Source: 2-02-FULL-66-14 sp037443705 (GTDB taxonomy: Bacteria > Pseudomonadota > Gammaproteobacteria > Burkholderiales > SG8-39). Taken from it: 64,000 nucleotides of DNA. The notes below the pieces were generated by a model that was not told where the DNA came from, made no database searches, and saw only the letters and a list, made by a program, of their open reading frames with translations. Positions 51,780-60,845 of this stretch are shown one piece after another. The stretch's first letter is position 1. Each line of letters starts with the position of its first letter. The stretch lies in NCBI GenBank assembly GCA_037443705.1, contig JBBINV010000009.1, positions 1 through 64,000 of the forward strand. The letters run 5' to 3'. A program made the position numbers and the translations under genes.

Positions 51780-51863
51780 AAGAAAGACACCCGCGCCGCG
51801 AGGCTCGCGCGCGCGAGCGCCGGCCCCGATCCCTCCCCCTGCGATCAACACCTCCCTCGGAGC

Positions 51864-51877
51864 GATTCTATAGAATC
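51864..51877 (+). promoter_or_regulatory. Palindrome with -10-like hexamer before threonine dehydratase
   Basis: GATTCTATAGAATC is a perfect 14-base palindrome that ends four bases before the ATG at 51882. Its right half supplies TAGAAT (51871-51876), the -10-like hexamer seen elsewhere in the window. If used, transcription would begin at or inside the start codon, giving a leaderless message. It could alternatively be an operator. Confidence 0.45.
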
Positions 51878-51881
51878 GGGC

Positions 51882-53090
51882 ATGCCCCGGATTTCACTGG
51901 ACGACGTCCGCTCGGCCGCCGAGCGCATCCGCGGCGCCGTGGAGCGCACGCCGTTCCTGCGCAGCCGCACGCTCTCGCAGCTCACCGGGGCCGAGGTCTG
52001 GCTCAAGTTCGAGAACCTGCAGTTCACCGCCTCGTTCAAGGAGCGCGGCGCGCTCAATCGCCTGCTCGCGCTGTCGGATGCCGAGCGGCGTCGCGGCGTG
52101 ATCGCGATGAGCGCCGGCAACCATGCGCAGGGGGTCGCATACCACGCCGCGCGGCTCGGGATCCGCGCCGTGATCGTGATGCCGCGCGGGACGCCCCACG
52201 GCAAGGTGAAGGGCACGCGCGTGCACGGCGCGGAGGTGATTCTGGAGGGCGACAGCCTCGCGCAAGCCTCGGGCCACGCGCACGAGCTGGCGGCACGCGA
52301 GGGGCTCGTTTTCGTCCACCCCTACGACGATCCGCTCGTCATCGCGGGCCAGGGCACGGTTGGCCTGGAAATGCTCGAGCAGCAGCCCGAGCTCGATGCG
52401 ATCGTGGCTCCGGTCGGGGGCGGCGGGCTCCTCGCCGGGATGGCCGTGGCTGCCCGCGGCTTGAAGCCCGGGATCGAGATCTGCGGCGTGGAGTCGCGCC
52501 CGTACTGCGCGATGCATCAGCGCCTGCACGGCCTGGCGGTCGACGTCGGCGGCGACACGATCGCCGAAGGCATCGCGGTCCGGGACGTCGGAGAATTGCC
52601 GCTCTCGATCCTGACGTCGCTTTCCCTCGACGTGCTCGTGGTCGAAGAGCCGACGATCGAGCGCGCGATCGTCGCGCTGATCGAGATCGAGAAGACGGTC
52701 GCGGAAGGCGCGGGCGCCGCGGGGCTCGCGGCGCTGATCGAATTTCCGGAGCGCTTCGCCGGCAGGCGCGTCGGCATCCCGATCACCGGCGGCAACATCG
52801 ACCTGCGCCTGCTCTCGGCGGTGCTGATGCGCGGCCTGGTGCGCGACGGGCGCCTGATGCGGCTGCGCGTCACCATGCCGGACGTCGCGGGCAGCCTCGC
52901 CAGGGTCGCGGCGCTGATCGGCGAGGCCGGCGGCAACATCGTGGAAGTGCAGCACCAGCGGCTCTTCGGCACCGCGTCGGTCAAGTCGCCGGCGGTGGAA
53001 TTCGTGATCGAGACGCGTGATCGCGATCAGGCGAAGACGCTCGTGGAAACCCTGCTTTCCCGGAATATCCGCGTCGAATTCGCGGGATAG
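51882..53090 (+). CDS. Threonine ammonia-lyase (threonine dehydratase, catabolic type with ACT domain)
   Basis: A fold-type II PLP enzyme that deaminates threonine (or serine) to 2-oxobutyrate. Of 402 residues, Lys53 in TASFKERGALN binds PLP, MSAGNHAQGVAYHA is the substrate loop and VGGGGLLAGMA the phosphate loop. A C-terminal ACT-like domain (about 326-402, LRVTMPDVAGSLARVAALIG) suggests allosteric control. The length fits the TdcB/IlvA-short group. It lies 102 bases from the CRP/FNR gene and 12 from the next kinase. Confidence 0.93.
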   Translation: MPRISLDDVRSAAERIRGAVERTPFLRSRTLSQLTGAEVWLKFENLQFTASFKERGALNRLLALSDAERRRGVIAMSAGNHAQGVAYHAARLGIRAVIVMPRGTPHGKVKGTRVHGAEVILEGDSLAQASGHAHELAAREGLVFVHPYDDPLVIAGQGTVGLEMLEQQPELDAIVAPVGGGGLLAGMAVAARGLKPGIEICGVESRPYCAMHQRLHGLAVDVGGDTIAEGIAVRDVGELPLSILTSLSLDVLVVEEPTIERAIVALIEIEKTVAEGAGAAGLAALIEFPERFAGRRVGIPITGGNIDLRLLSAVLMRGLVRDGRLMRLRVTMPDVAGSLARVAALIGEAGGNIVEVQHQRLFGTASVKSPAVEFVIETRDRDQAKTLVETLLSRNIRVEFAG

Positions 53091-53102
53091 AATTTCCTCT
53101 CT

Positions 53103-56100
53103 ATGCCCCGAAAAGCAAGCGCGGGCGAGGCCCTTCGGTGCGCGATCGAGCGCGTCGGAGAGGCGATCTGCCTGTGCGACGCGCAAGACCGCATCGTGTT
53201 CGCCAATCGGGCCTTCCGCAGCCTCAACCCGGGGGTCGAGCACCTGATCCGGCCCGGCTGCCGCTACGAGGAGCACATCCGCGCCGGGATCGCGCTCGGC
53301 AACTACCCCGACAAGACCGCCGACCCGGAGCACTGGATCGCCGAGCGCTTCGCGCTGCGGCGCGCGGGCGGCACGTTCGAGCTGCGCCGGCAGAACGACC
53401 GCTGGATCCAGGTGCGCGACGAGCGGCTCCCGGACGGCGGCGTGATCACCGTCTGCATGGACGTCACCGAGCGCAAGCGCGCCGAGCAGCGCCTGGCCGA
53501 GAGCGAGGCGCGCTTCCGCCAGCTCACCGCGCTCTCCTCTGACTGGTATTGGGAGCAGGACGCGCAATTCCGGTTCACCTTCATATCGCAGGAGGTCGGC
53601 GAAAAGAGCGGCGTCGGCCACGAGGTGCACCTCGGAAAGGCGCGCTGGGACATCCCGGCGCTGAACCTCTCCGCCGAGGACTGGGCGAAGCATCGCGCCG
53701 CGCTCGAGCGGCACGAGCCGTTCCGCGACTTCGTGATGCGCCGTCCGGATTGCGGCGGGCGCGAGCGATGGGTCTCCATCAGCGGCGATCCGGTGTTCGA
53801 CGCGGGCGGGCACTTCACCGGCTACCGAGGCACCGGGCGCGACATCACGGAACAGGTGCTGCTGGAGCGCACGCTGCGCGAGGCGCAGGCGCGGCTGAGG
53901 CTGATCATGGACTCCGTCCCGGCTGGAATGGCCTACGTGGATCGTGACGAGCGGTACCTCGTCGTGAGCCGCGGTTACGCGGAGATCTACGAGAAGCCCT
54001 TCGACGAGATCGTCGGTCGCACGATCCGCGAGTTCGTGGGCGACGAGGTGTACGCGCTCTCCAGGCCGTACCTGGAGGCCGCCTTCGCGGGGAAGGTGGC
54101 ACGCTACGAAAGGCAGCTTCGTCGCGGGGACGGCTCGCTGCGCGACATTCGCGTCGAGTATGTGGCGCACCGTGATTTCTCCGGGGCGGTGGCGGGGGTA
54201 TTCGGCCTGATCACCGACCTCACGGAACAGAAGTCCGCGCAGCGCGCGCTCGAGCGCAGCGAGGCGCGCTTCCGCGACTTTGCGCGCGCCTCGGGCGAAT
54301 GGTTCTGGGAAACCGACGCCGAGGGCCGGTACACCTGGTTCTCGGAGGAGGTCGAGCGCGTCACCGGCTTTCCGCGCGAGTGGCACTACGGGAAGTCGCG
54401 CGTGGAGCTGGCGACAGCGGCCGGCGCGGATCTGGCGGCCGAGCCGTGGCGCTCGCACCTCGCGCAGCTTGCGCGGCGCGAGCCGTTTCGCGACTTCGAA
54501 TTCGTGCGCCGGGCACCCGACGGGCTGCGCTGGATCCGCTCGAGCGGCGTTCCGGTGTTCGGCGAGAAGGGCGAATTCCGCGGCTACCGCGGCTCGGGCA
54601 TCGACATCACGGCCCGCGTCGGGCTCGAGCAGCGCCTGCGCGAGGCCGGCGACGAGATCCGCCGGGCCAAGGCTCGGCTCGACGTGGCGCTTGCCGGGGC
54701 GCAGGCGAGCAGCTGGGACATCGACGTGCGCACGGGCGAATGCGTCCTGAGCGAAGGCTGGGCGGAGCTGCTCGGGCTGCCGCGCCAGCCTACGCGCACG
54801 ACGGTCGAGGCGCTGCGCGCGCTGCTCGAGCCGGAGGATCGCGAGAGGGCCGGGCGCATCTCCACGGAAACGATCCGGGGCCTGCGCGAAGACTACACGG
54901 TGGAGCACCGCGTGCGCGCCGCCGCCGGCGAGTGGCGCTGGGTGCTCTCGCACGGCCGCATCACGGAACGCGACCCGGCGACGGGCCGGGCGCTGCGCAT
55001 GAGCGGTATCAACCTCGACATCACCGAGCGCAAGCGTGCCGAGGAGCTGCTGCGCGCGGCCGAGGAGCGGCTGCACCTGGTCGTAGACGGCGTGCCGGTG
55101 ATGATCTCGCAGTTCGACCGCGACGAGCGCGTGCTCTTCGTCAACCGAGCCGTGTCGCAGACCTTCGAGCGCGCGCCCGAGGATTTTGTCGGCAGCACGC
55201 TGCGCGAGGCGATCGGCGCGGAGGCCTACGCGGAGGTGCAGCCTCACATCGCGCGCGTGCTCGCGGGTGAGACGGTCGCCTACGAGCGCGTTCACCGGCG
55301 CTCGGACGCAAGCGTGCGCCACCTCGACTTCCGCTTCGTGCCGCAGCGCGACGGCGCGGGCGCGGTGATCGGCTGGTTCAGCCTCGGGCGCGACGTAACC
55401 GAGGAGCGCAGGGCGCTCGAGGCGCTGCGCGAGTCCGAGGCGCGCTACCGGGTGGTGAGCGAGAGCATGACCGACGGGATCCTGATCCTGCAGGAAGGCC
55501 GCTTCCGGCACGTGAACCCCGCCGCGCTCAAGCTCCTCGGCTACGCGCGCGAGGAGCTGATCGGCCGCGAGTTCGGGCCGCTGATCCATCCGGACTGGCG
55601 CGCGCTCGTCGCCGAGCGCCACCGGCGCAGGAGCGCCGGCGAGACGCCCGAGTCGCGCTACGACATCCAGGTGCTGACGCGTGCCGGGGCCGCGCTCTGG
55701 GTGCAGATCTCGAGCGAGCGCATCGAATGGGAAGGGCGCCCGGCGGTCCTCACCCTCCTTTCCGACATCGGCGCGCGCAAGAAGGCCGAGGAGGAGATCC
55801 GCGCGCTCAACGAGTCGCTCGAGCAGCGCGTTCGCAGCCGCACCGCCGAGCTCGAGGCGGCGCTGAGCGAGCTGGAGGCGTTCTCGTACTCGGTGTCGCA
55901 CGACCTGAGGGCGCCGCTGCGGGCGATCAGCGGATTTGCGCGCATGGTGAACGAGGACGAGGGCGAGCGCCTGAGCGCAGAGGGCCGGCGCAAGCTCGGC
56001 GTGGTCGAGGCGAACGCGCGCAAGATGGGGATCCTGGTCGACGACCTGCTCGCGCTCGCGCGGCTGAGCCAGGCCAAGCTGCGGCGCGAGCGCCTGGACA

Positions 56101-56525
56101 TGCAGGCGCTCGCGGTCTCGGTCGCGGAGGAGCTCGGTCCCGCCTCGCCGCGCGCGCGCGTCGACGTGGCCGGCCTTCCTCCGGCGCAGGGCGACGCGAC
56201 GCTGGTGCGCCAGGCGCTCTTCAACCTCGTGGACAACGCGCTCAAGTACTCGTCGCGCGCGGCCGAGCCGCGGGTGGAGATCGGCTGGAGCGAGGAGGCG
56301 CGCGCGTACTTCGTGCGCGACAACGGCGTCGGCTTCGACATGGCGTACGCGGGCAAGCTCTTCGGCACCTTCGAGCGGCTGCACCCCGAGACCGAGTTTC
56401 CGGGGAGCGGGATCGGGCTCGCGATCGTGAAGCGCGTGCTCGAGCGCCACGGCGGCCGCGTGTGGGCCGAGGGCGCCCCCGAGGCGGGCGCCACGTTCTA
56501 CTTCACGTTGCCTTCGCAGCCCTGA
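53103..56525 (+). CDS. Soluble multi-PAS sensor histidine kinase
   Basis: A 1140-residue kinase with no membrane segment. Seven PAS domains (about 10-125, 130-255, 258-375, 380-505, 515-640, 645-770 and 775-895) precede a coiled coil, a HisKA domain with His933 (SVSHDLRAPLRAISGF) and a HATPase domain (NLVDNALKYSS; DNGVGFDMAYAGKLFG; GSGIGLAIVKRVLERHGG). It shares C-terminal architecture with the membrane kinase at 13892-17653. No response regulator is adjacent. A TAGAAT hexamer (53088-53093) lies ten bases before the ATG. Confidence 0.93.
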   Translation: MPRKASAGEALRCAIERVGEAICLCDAQDRIVFANRAFRSLNPGVEHLIRPGCRYEEHIRAGIALGNYPDKTADPEHWIAERFALRRAGGTFELRRQNDRWIQVRDERLPDGGVITVCMDVTERKRAEQRLAESEARFRQLTALSSDWYWEQDAQFRFTFISQEVGEKSGVGHEVHLGKARWDIPALNLSAEDWAKHRAALERHEPFRDFVMRRPDCGGRERWVSISGDPVFDAGGHFTGYRGTGRDITEQVLLERTLREAQARLRLIMDSVPAGMAYVDRDERYLVVSRGYAEIYEKPFDEIVGRTIREFVGDEVYALSRPYLEAAFAGKVARYERQLRRGDGSLRDIRVEYVAHRDFSGAVAGVFGLITDLTEQKSAQRALERSEARFRDFARASGEWFWETDAEGRYTWFSEEVERVTGFPREWHYGKSRVELATAAGADLAAEPWRSHLAQLARREPFRDFEFVRRAPDGLRWIRSSGVPVFGEKGEFRGYRGSGIDITARVGLEQRLREAGDEIRRAKARLDVALAGAQASSWDIDVRTGECVLSEGWAELLGLPRQPTRTTVEALRALLEPEDRERAGRISTETIRGLREDYTVEHRVRAAAGEWRWVLSHGRITERDPATGRALRMSGINLDITERKRAEELLRAAEERLHLVVDGVPVMISQFDRDERVLFVNRAVSQTFERAPEDFVGSTLREAIGAEAYAEVQPHIARVLAGETVAYERVHRRSDASVRHLDFRFVPQRDGAGAVIGWFSLGRDVTEERRALEALRESEARYRVVSESMTDGILILQEGRFRHVNPAALKLLGYAREELIGREFGPLIHPDWRALVAERHRRRSAGETPESRYDIQVLTRAGAALWVQISSERIEWEGRPAVLTLLSDIGARKKAEEEIRALNESLEQRVRSRTAELEAALSELEAFSYSVSHDLRAPLRAISGFARMVNEDEGERLSAEGRRKLGVVEANARKMGILVDDLLALARLSQAKLRRERLDMQALAVSVAEELGPASPRARVDVAGLPPAQGDATLVRQALFNLVDNALKYSSRAAEPRVEIGWSEEARAYFVRDNGVGFDMAYAGKLFGTFERLHPETEFPGSGIGLAIVKRVLERHGGRVWAEGAPEAGATFYFTLPSQP

Positions 56526-58251
56526 GCAGCTCGAGGATTCCTTCGCCGAGCACGATCGCGACGCGGTCGCCGTAGCGCGCCAGCGCGCGCTGCAGGCGCT
56601 CCAGCTCGCGATGTTCGCACTCGCGCAGGTTCTCTATCGCGAGCACGAGCCGCGTCTGCGGCCGCACGAGGAGCCCGCGCACCCTGCGCCGCAGGCGGCG
56701 CGCGAGCGCCCGGTCGAGCGGCTGCGTGACCCTTACGGGGATACGCTCGCCGGGCTCCGCGGCGAGGGAGCGGAAATGCCGGTCCGCGTAGTCGCGCATC
56801 GCGAGGCCCGCGATCCAGTCGTTCATCGCCTGCGCGAGCAGCCTCGGCCGCCCGAGCGGAAGGCTGCGCGCGAAATGCCAGGCCCGGCCGAGACCGCCGC
56901 GCACGATGCCGCGGCGAAGGAGGTTCCAGACCAGCTGCGCCGCTTCACCGGCGGACTCGCGCTCGAGGCGCGCCGCGGCGCCGAAATGGCGGAGCTTCCT
57001 GCGGATCCGCTCGGCGATCGCCCCGTCCGCGAGCAGGTCGCGGTACAGGCGCTGCAAGCCCTCGATCATCTCCGCCGCGGTCATGCCCTTCGGAACGATA
57101 TTGGTGCGCAGCTTCGTGTTGTCGCCGTGCGGCGCGCCCTCGATCAGGCGTCCTTCCTTCTTCAGGCGCTCGAACAGCGGGGTGCGTGGCAGCGCGGTGA
57201 GCAGGCCCACCATCGCCACCATGATTCCCGAGTCGAGGATGAAGCGCTTCTGCGCGCCGAAGGTGCGCGGCGTATCCCGGTCGAACCCCACGATGAAGCC
57301 GGCGAGGATGTCGATGCCGTGGGCATAGATGCGGCGCACCGCCGCCAGCATGTCGCGGCCGCAGTTCTGGGTCTTTTTCGCCTCGCGCAGCGCCTCGGGA
57401 TCGGGCGTCTCGAGGCCGAGGAACACCCACTCGAACCCCGCCTCGCGCATCAGCCGCATCAGCTCCTCGTCCGCCGCGAGGTTGAGCGAGGCCTCGGTGC
57501 CGAAGCGAAGGCGCCGCCCGTGGCGCGCCTGGTAATCGGCGAGATACCGCAGCGTCTCCTTCGCGCGCGCGGGGTTGCCGATGAAGTTGTCGTCCACGAA
57601 GAACACCTTGCGCGCGCCCTGCCGCCTGAGCGCGTCGAGCTCCCGGCCGATCTGTGCCGTGCCCTTGTAGCGCGGCCGCCGGCCGAACATGACGACGATG
57701 TCGCAGAACTCGCACCGGTAGGGGCAGCCGCGCGAGAGCTGCAGCGTCGCGGTCGCGTAGCGATCGAGCCTGAGCAGGTCGAAGCGCGGAACCGGCGAAT
57801 CGGCAAGATCGACGTGCCCGGTCTCGCGGTAGAGCGGCTGCGCGGCGCCGCGCTCGAGATCGGCGCAAAAGCGCCGCCAGATGTACTCGGCCTCGCCGGC
57901 GACCACAGCGTCGGCGATCCCGGCGTACTCTTCCGGACAGAGCGAGGCATAGCTGCCGCCCGCGACCGTGAAATATCCGGCGTCGCGGTAGTAGCGCAGC
58001 AGCTGCTTCTGGCGCGCCGACTGCACGCCCATGCCGCAGATGCCGACCAGGTCCGCTTCCGGCCTGAGCGGCAGCGGCTCCACGTTCTCGTCCACGATCG
58101 TCACCTGCCAGTGCGGCGGGCAGAGCGCGGCGAGCGTCGCGAGACCGAGAGGCGGATTGAGTGCGCGCTTGCCCGGCAGCACCTCCTCCACGGCCCAGCG
58201 GAAGCTCCAGAAGCTCTCGGGCAGCCTCGGGTTGACGAGCAGGAGGCGCAT
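56503..58251 (-). CDS. B12-binding-type radical SAM protein
   Basis: A 582-residue protein. An N-terminal cobalamin-binding-like domain (LLLVNPRLP to about 150, with ADLVGICGMGVQSARQKQLL) precedes a radical SAM core with the cluster motif CPYRCEFC (about 173-180), FFVDDNFIGN and FGTEASLNLA. A C-terminal DUF4070-like region follows, with GDNTKLRTNIVPKGM. Relatives perform methylations or C-C rearrangements on unknown substrates. Its 3' end overlaps the convergent kinase by 23 bases. Confidence 0.9.
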   Translation of the reverse strand: MRLLLVNPRLPESFWSFRWAVEEVLPGKRALNPPLGLATLAALCPPHWQVTIVDENVEPLPLRPEADLVGICGMGVQSARQKQLLRYYRDAGYFTVAGGSYASLCPEEYAGIADAVVAGEAEYIWRRFCADLERGAAQPLYRETGHVDLADSPVPRFDLLRLDRYATATLQLSRGCPYRCEFCDIVVMFGRRPRYKGTAQIGRELDALRRQGARKVFFVDDNFIGNPARAKETLRYLADYQARHGRRLRFGTEASLNLAADEELMRLMREAGFEWVFLGLETPDPEALREAKKTQNCGRDMLAAVRRIYAHGIDILAGFIVGFDRDTPRTFGAQKRFILDSGIMVAMVGLLTALPRTPLFERLKKEGRLIEGAPHGDNTKLRTNIVPKGMTAAEMIEGLQRLYRDLLADGAIAERIRRKLRHFGAAARLERESAGEAAQLVWNLLRRGIVRGGLGRAWHFARSLPLGRPRLLAQAMNDWIAGLAMRDYADRHFRSLAAEPGERIPVRVTQPLDRALARRLRRRVRGLLVRPQTRLVLAIENLRECEHRELERLQRALARYGDRVAIVLGEGILELLRAAKAT

Positions 58252-58350
58252 GAAGCGGCCACCCTAGGCGCGCGCGCGCCGGTGCGCCAGCGCGCCTTTG
58301 ACCCAGGTCAATTCAGAGCAGCCGAAGGAATCGCTTCATGACGCCCCTGC

Positions 58351-58737
58351 TCAGCCCGGAACCGAAATTTCTATCAGATTCAGGTCCGGGTCGCGGACGT
58401 AGACCGAGCGGATCGGCCCGGTGGCGCCCGTTTTCATGACCGGCCCCTCGACGATCGCCACGCCTCGCTCTTCGAGCCGCTCGATGACTTCTTCCAGCGG
58501 AACTCCGGCGATGAAGCACAGGTCGAGCGTTCCCGGCGCCGCGACGTGCGCGCGCGGGCTGAACTCCCGGCCCCACTCGTGGAGGTTGATCTTCTGGTTG
58601 CCGAACTTGAGCGCCCAGCGCGTCTCGGTGGGCGTCTCGAACGATTCCAGCTTCATGCCGAGGACCTCGGAATAAAAGCGGACGCACCCCTCGCGGTCGC
58701 GCGTCGTGAGAACGATGTGGTCGATGCGGTCGATCAT
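58351..58737 (-). CDS. VOC family protein (glyoxalase/dioxygenase superfamily)
   Basis: A complete 128-residue two-module VOC protein: IDHIVLTTRDREGCVRFYSE at the start, LHEWGREFSPRAHVAAPGTL in the middle and VYVRDPDLNLIEISVPG at the end. The metal-ligand pattern (His7, His53-like, Glu near 123) is present. Such proteins are lactoylglutathione-lyase or dioxygenase relatives; the function is unassigned. The gene follows the antitoxin-like gene by 12 bases. Confidence 0.9.
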   Translation of the reverse strand: MIDRIDHIVLTTRDREGCVRFYSEVLGMKLESFETPTETRWALKFGNQKINLHEWGREFSPRAHVAAPGTLDLCFIAGVPLEEVIERLEERGVAIVEGPVMKTGATGPIRSVYVRDPDLNLIEISVPG

Positions 58738-58749
58738 TGCGGTCCTTCC

Positions 58750-58884
58750 TCAAGCCGCTGCCGCGAGCAGCTCTTCCGGCAGCGCGATCACTTTCCTGCC
58801 GAGCGAGCGGCGGTGCGCTTCGGCCCGCCGCTTCAGCCAGCGGTGAAGGTCGCGGGGGAGGTCTCGAAGGGTAACGGCAGGCAC
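58750..58884 (-). CDS. FitA/VapB-type antitoxin-like protein, orphan and short
   Basis: A 44-residue frame from GTG: PAVTLRDLPRDLHRWLKRRA and EAHRRSLGRKVIALPEEL match the ribbon-helix-helix of FitA-type antitoxins (TLTIRNLPDELHRRLKERA). AGAGGA lies upstream as ribosome site. The normal toxin-binding C-terminal tail and the PIN-domain toxin gene are absent; a VOC gene follows. It is either a remnant or a minimal DNA-binding protein. Confidence 0.65.
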   Translation of the reverse strand: MPAVTLRDLPRDLHRWLKRRAEAHRRSLGRKVIALPEELLAAAA

Positions 58885-58945
58885 GTCCCGGTCCTCTTCC
58901 GAGAGATGTCACAATGATATCGCCTCGACATCACCGGTCGAACCG

Positions 58946-60133
58946 CTACACCACTCCCTCCCTGCGGAGCTCCGAAATGTCCGAAGCGGTATAGCCCAGC
59001 TCGCGCAGAACCTCGTCCGTATGCTCGCCGAGCTTCGGTGCGGGCGAGCGCAGCCCCCCGGGCGTGGCGGAGAGCTTCGGCACGATGCCCGGCTGCCTGA
59101 GCGGCTCGCCGTCGCCCGCGATCGAATCCACGAGCATGCCGCGCGCCGCGTAGTGCGGATCCGCCGCGATGTCGGCGGCGCTGTAGATACGCCCCGCGGG
59201 GACTTCGGCTTTTTCCATTTCACGAAGAACGTGCTCCTGCGAAAACCGGGAAGTCCATTGCGCTATCGCCGTGTCTATCCGCTCCATCTGCGCCGCGCGG
59301 CCATCGTTGCGCGCGAGCGCCGGGTCGTCGCGCAGGTCTGTCCGCCCGATCGCGGTCATGAGCCTCCGGTAGAGGCTGTCGGCGTTGCCCGCGATCAGCA
59401 CCCAGCTCCCGTCCTCGCAGGGATAGATGTTCGAGGGCGCGATCCCGGGGAGCGCGCTGCCCGAGCGCTCGCGCACGAACCGCTGCGCGTCGTATTCCGG
59501 AAGGAGGCTCTCCATTCAATTGAACATCGCTTCATACAGCGCGACGTCCACCACCTGCCCGCGTCCGGTCTTGTCGGCCTCGCGCAGCGCGAGCAGCGCG
59601 CCGAGCGCGCCGTGCAGCGAAGCGATCGTGTCGCCGATCGAGAGGTTCGGGCGCGCCGGCGGCCGGTCGGGAAACCCGGTGATGTAGCGAAAGCCGGCGA
59701 ACGCTTCCGCGATCGCGGCGAATCCGGGCCGGTCGCGGTAGGGCCCGCTCTGTCCATAGCCCGAGATGCGCACCAGCACCAGCCCCGGATTCTCGCGCGA
59801 GAGCGCCTCCCAGCCGAGGTTCCAGCGCTCCAGCGCCCCGGGGCGGAAGTTCTCGACCACGATGTGCGAGCGCCGCGCAAGCCGCCGCACGATCTCCTGG
59901 CCTTCGGGCTTGCGCAGATCCGCGGTGACCGAGCGCTTGTTGCGCGACTGCACCTGCCACCACAGCGACGTGCCGTTGCGCAGCTTGCGCCAGCGGCGCA
60001 GCGGATCGCCCTCGCCCGGCGGCTCGATCTTCACGACGTCGGCGCCGAAGTCGGCCAGCGTCTTCGCGCAGAACGGGCCCGCGACCAGCGTGCCGAGCTC
60101 GAGCACGCGCACGCCGCGAAGCGGCGCATTCAT
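58946..60133 (-). pseudogene. CaiB/BaiF CoA-transferase interrupted by an in-frame UGA
   Basis: The reading frame encodes a standard family III CoA-transferase of about 395 residues: LGTLVAGPFCAKTLADFGAD, VENFRPGALERW, SGYGQSGPYRDRPG, catalytic-type Asp in SIGDTIASLHGAL and GNADSLYRRL later. It is split at 59516-59518 by TGA, immediately followed by an in-frame ATG (TTCAATTGAATGGAGAGC). Without the stop the sequence is normal. It may be a nonsense mutation, a sequence error or, less likely, two re-initiated polypeptides. It overlaps the MaoC gene by four bases. Confidence 0.85.
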
Positions 60134-60585
60134 TTTCGCCTCAACAATCTCAAGGGGTTGTATTCGAGGACGGTCTCGCCGCGCTGGTTGATCACCTTGT
60201 TGCCGAAGCGCACGAGGCCGCGGTCGCCCTTCGAGGTGAGGCGCGCCTCCAGCACCTCGACCTCGACGTGGATCGTGTCGCCTACCAGCGTAGGTCCCCT
60301 GACGTCGAGAGTGGCGTTGAGGAACGCGAGCCCCGTGTCCTGCATGGCGGGCAGCAGCAGCCCCTCGGCGAACGCGTAGACGAGCGCTCCGGGCACGGCG
60401 CGACCCTTGATCGCGCGCCCCGTGTCGTCCGCGACCGCGAACAGCTCCTCGGTTAGCCAGGTGAGGTTGACGAAATTCGAGAGATCGGCCTCGCCGATCG
60501 TGCGGCGGTGAGTGCGGAAGCGAAAGCCGGGCTTCAGGTCCTCGTAGGCGAAGCCCCGCCCCACCACCGGAACGGACTCGCTCAT
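60130..60585 (-). CDS. MaoC family dehydratase
   Basis: A 151-residue hot-dog-fold protein, R-specific enoyl-CoA hydratase-like. It begins MSESVPVVGRGFAYEDLKPG and shows GPTLVGDTIHVEVEVLE and RFGNKVINQRGETVLEYNPLRL. The catalytic Asp/His pair is not clear in its usual place (DLSNFVNLTWLTEELF), so activity is uncertain. It lies between the truncated thioesterase and the CoA-transferase, overlapping both by four bases. Confidence 0.88.
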   Translation of the reverse strand: MSESVPVVGRGFAYEDLKPGFRFRTHRRTIGEADLSNFVNLTWLTEELFAVADDTGRAIKGRAVPGALVYAFAEGLLLPAMQDTGLAFLNATLDVRGPTLVGDTIHVEVEVLEARLTSKGDRGLVRFGNKVINQRGETVLEYNPLRLLRRK

Positions 60586-60836
60586 GCGAGCACCAGAAAC
60601 CGGGACAGACCCGGATTTCGGCCGATCACATGCCCAATGCTGGAAATCCGGGTCTGTCCCGTTTTTTCCGGTTTTTCCATGATGGCGCCACCGTGCAGCA
60701 CGCCGCCTTCGGTGCAGAGCTGCTGCTTCACCTCGAGCCTCGCCTTGACGCACTCCGGCGTGACCTCCACGAGCTCCGGCCCGATCAGATCCGGGAACAA
60801 TCCCTTCATCCGTTCCTGCAGCGTCGCGGCGTTCAT
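60582..60836 (-). pseudogene. PaaI-type thioesterase truncated at an inverted-repeat element
   Basis: The first 53 residues (GLFPDLIGPELVEVTPECVK, EVKQQLCTEGGVLHGGAIM) are the start of a hot-dog thioesterase, up to the catalytic-loop region. The following residues are encoded by an inverted repeat (60601-60661) and end 30 residues later, with the stop overlapping the MaoC ATG. About 80 residues of the fold are missing, so activity is not expected. Insertion of the element was probably accompanied by a deletion. Confidence 0.85.
60601..60661. repeat. Inverted repeat, GGGACAGACCCGGATTT type
   Basis: Perfect 18-base arms, CGGGACAGACCCGGATTT (60601-60618) and its complement (60644-60661), enclose 25 bases. 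The arm resembles the GGGGTCAGACTCGACTTT arms at 21067 and 40317 in plan (GGG-CAGAC-C) but is distinct. It interrupts a thioesterase gene. Confidence 0.95.
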
Positions 60837-60845
60837 TCTTGCTCC

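Noticed and set aside
51894..56450. A 1518-codon open frame antisense to threonine dehydratase and the multi-PAS kinase
   Set aside because: It is a by-product of high GC at codon position three. Composition is dominated by Arg, Ala, His and Val, and the sense strand carries clear PAS, HisKA and HATPase motifs.
59516..59518. In-frame UGA in the CoA-transferase as a possible selenocysteine codon
   Set aside because: CaiB/BaiF enzymes are not known selenoproteins, the position is not catalytic, no SECIS-like hairpin is evident and relatives have ordinary residues there.
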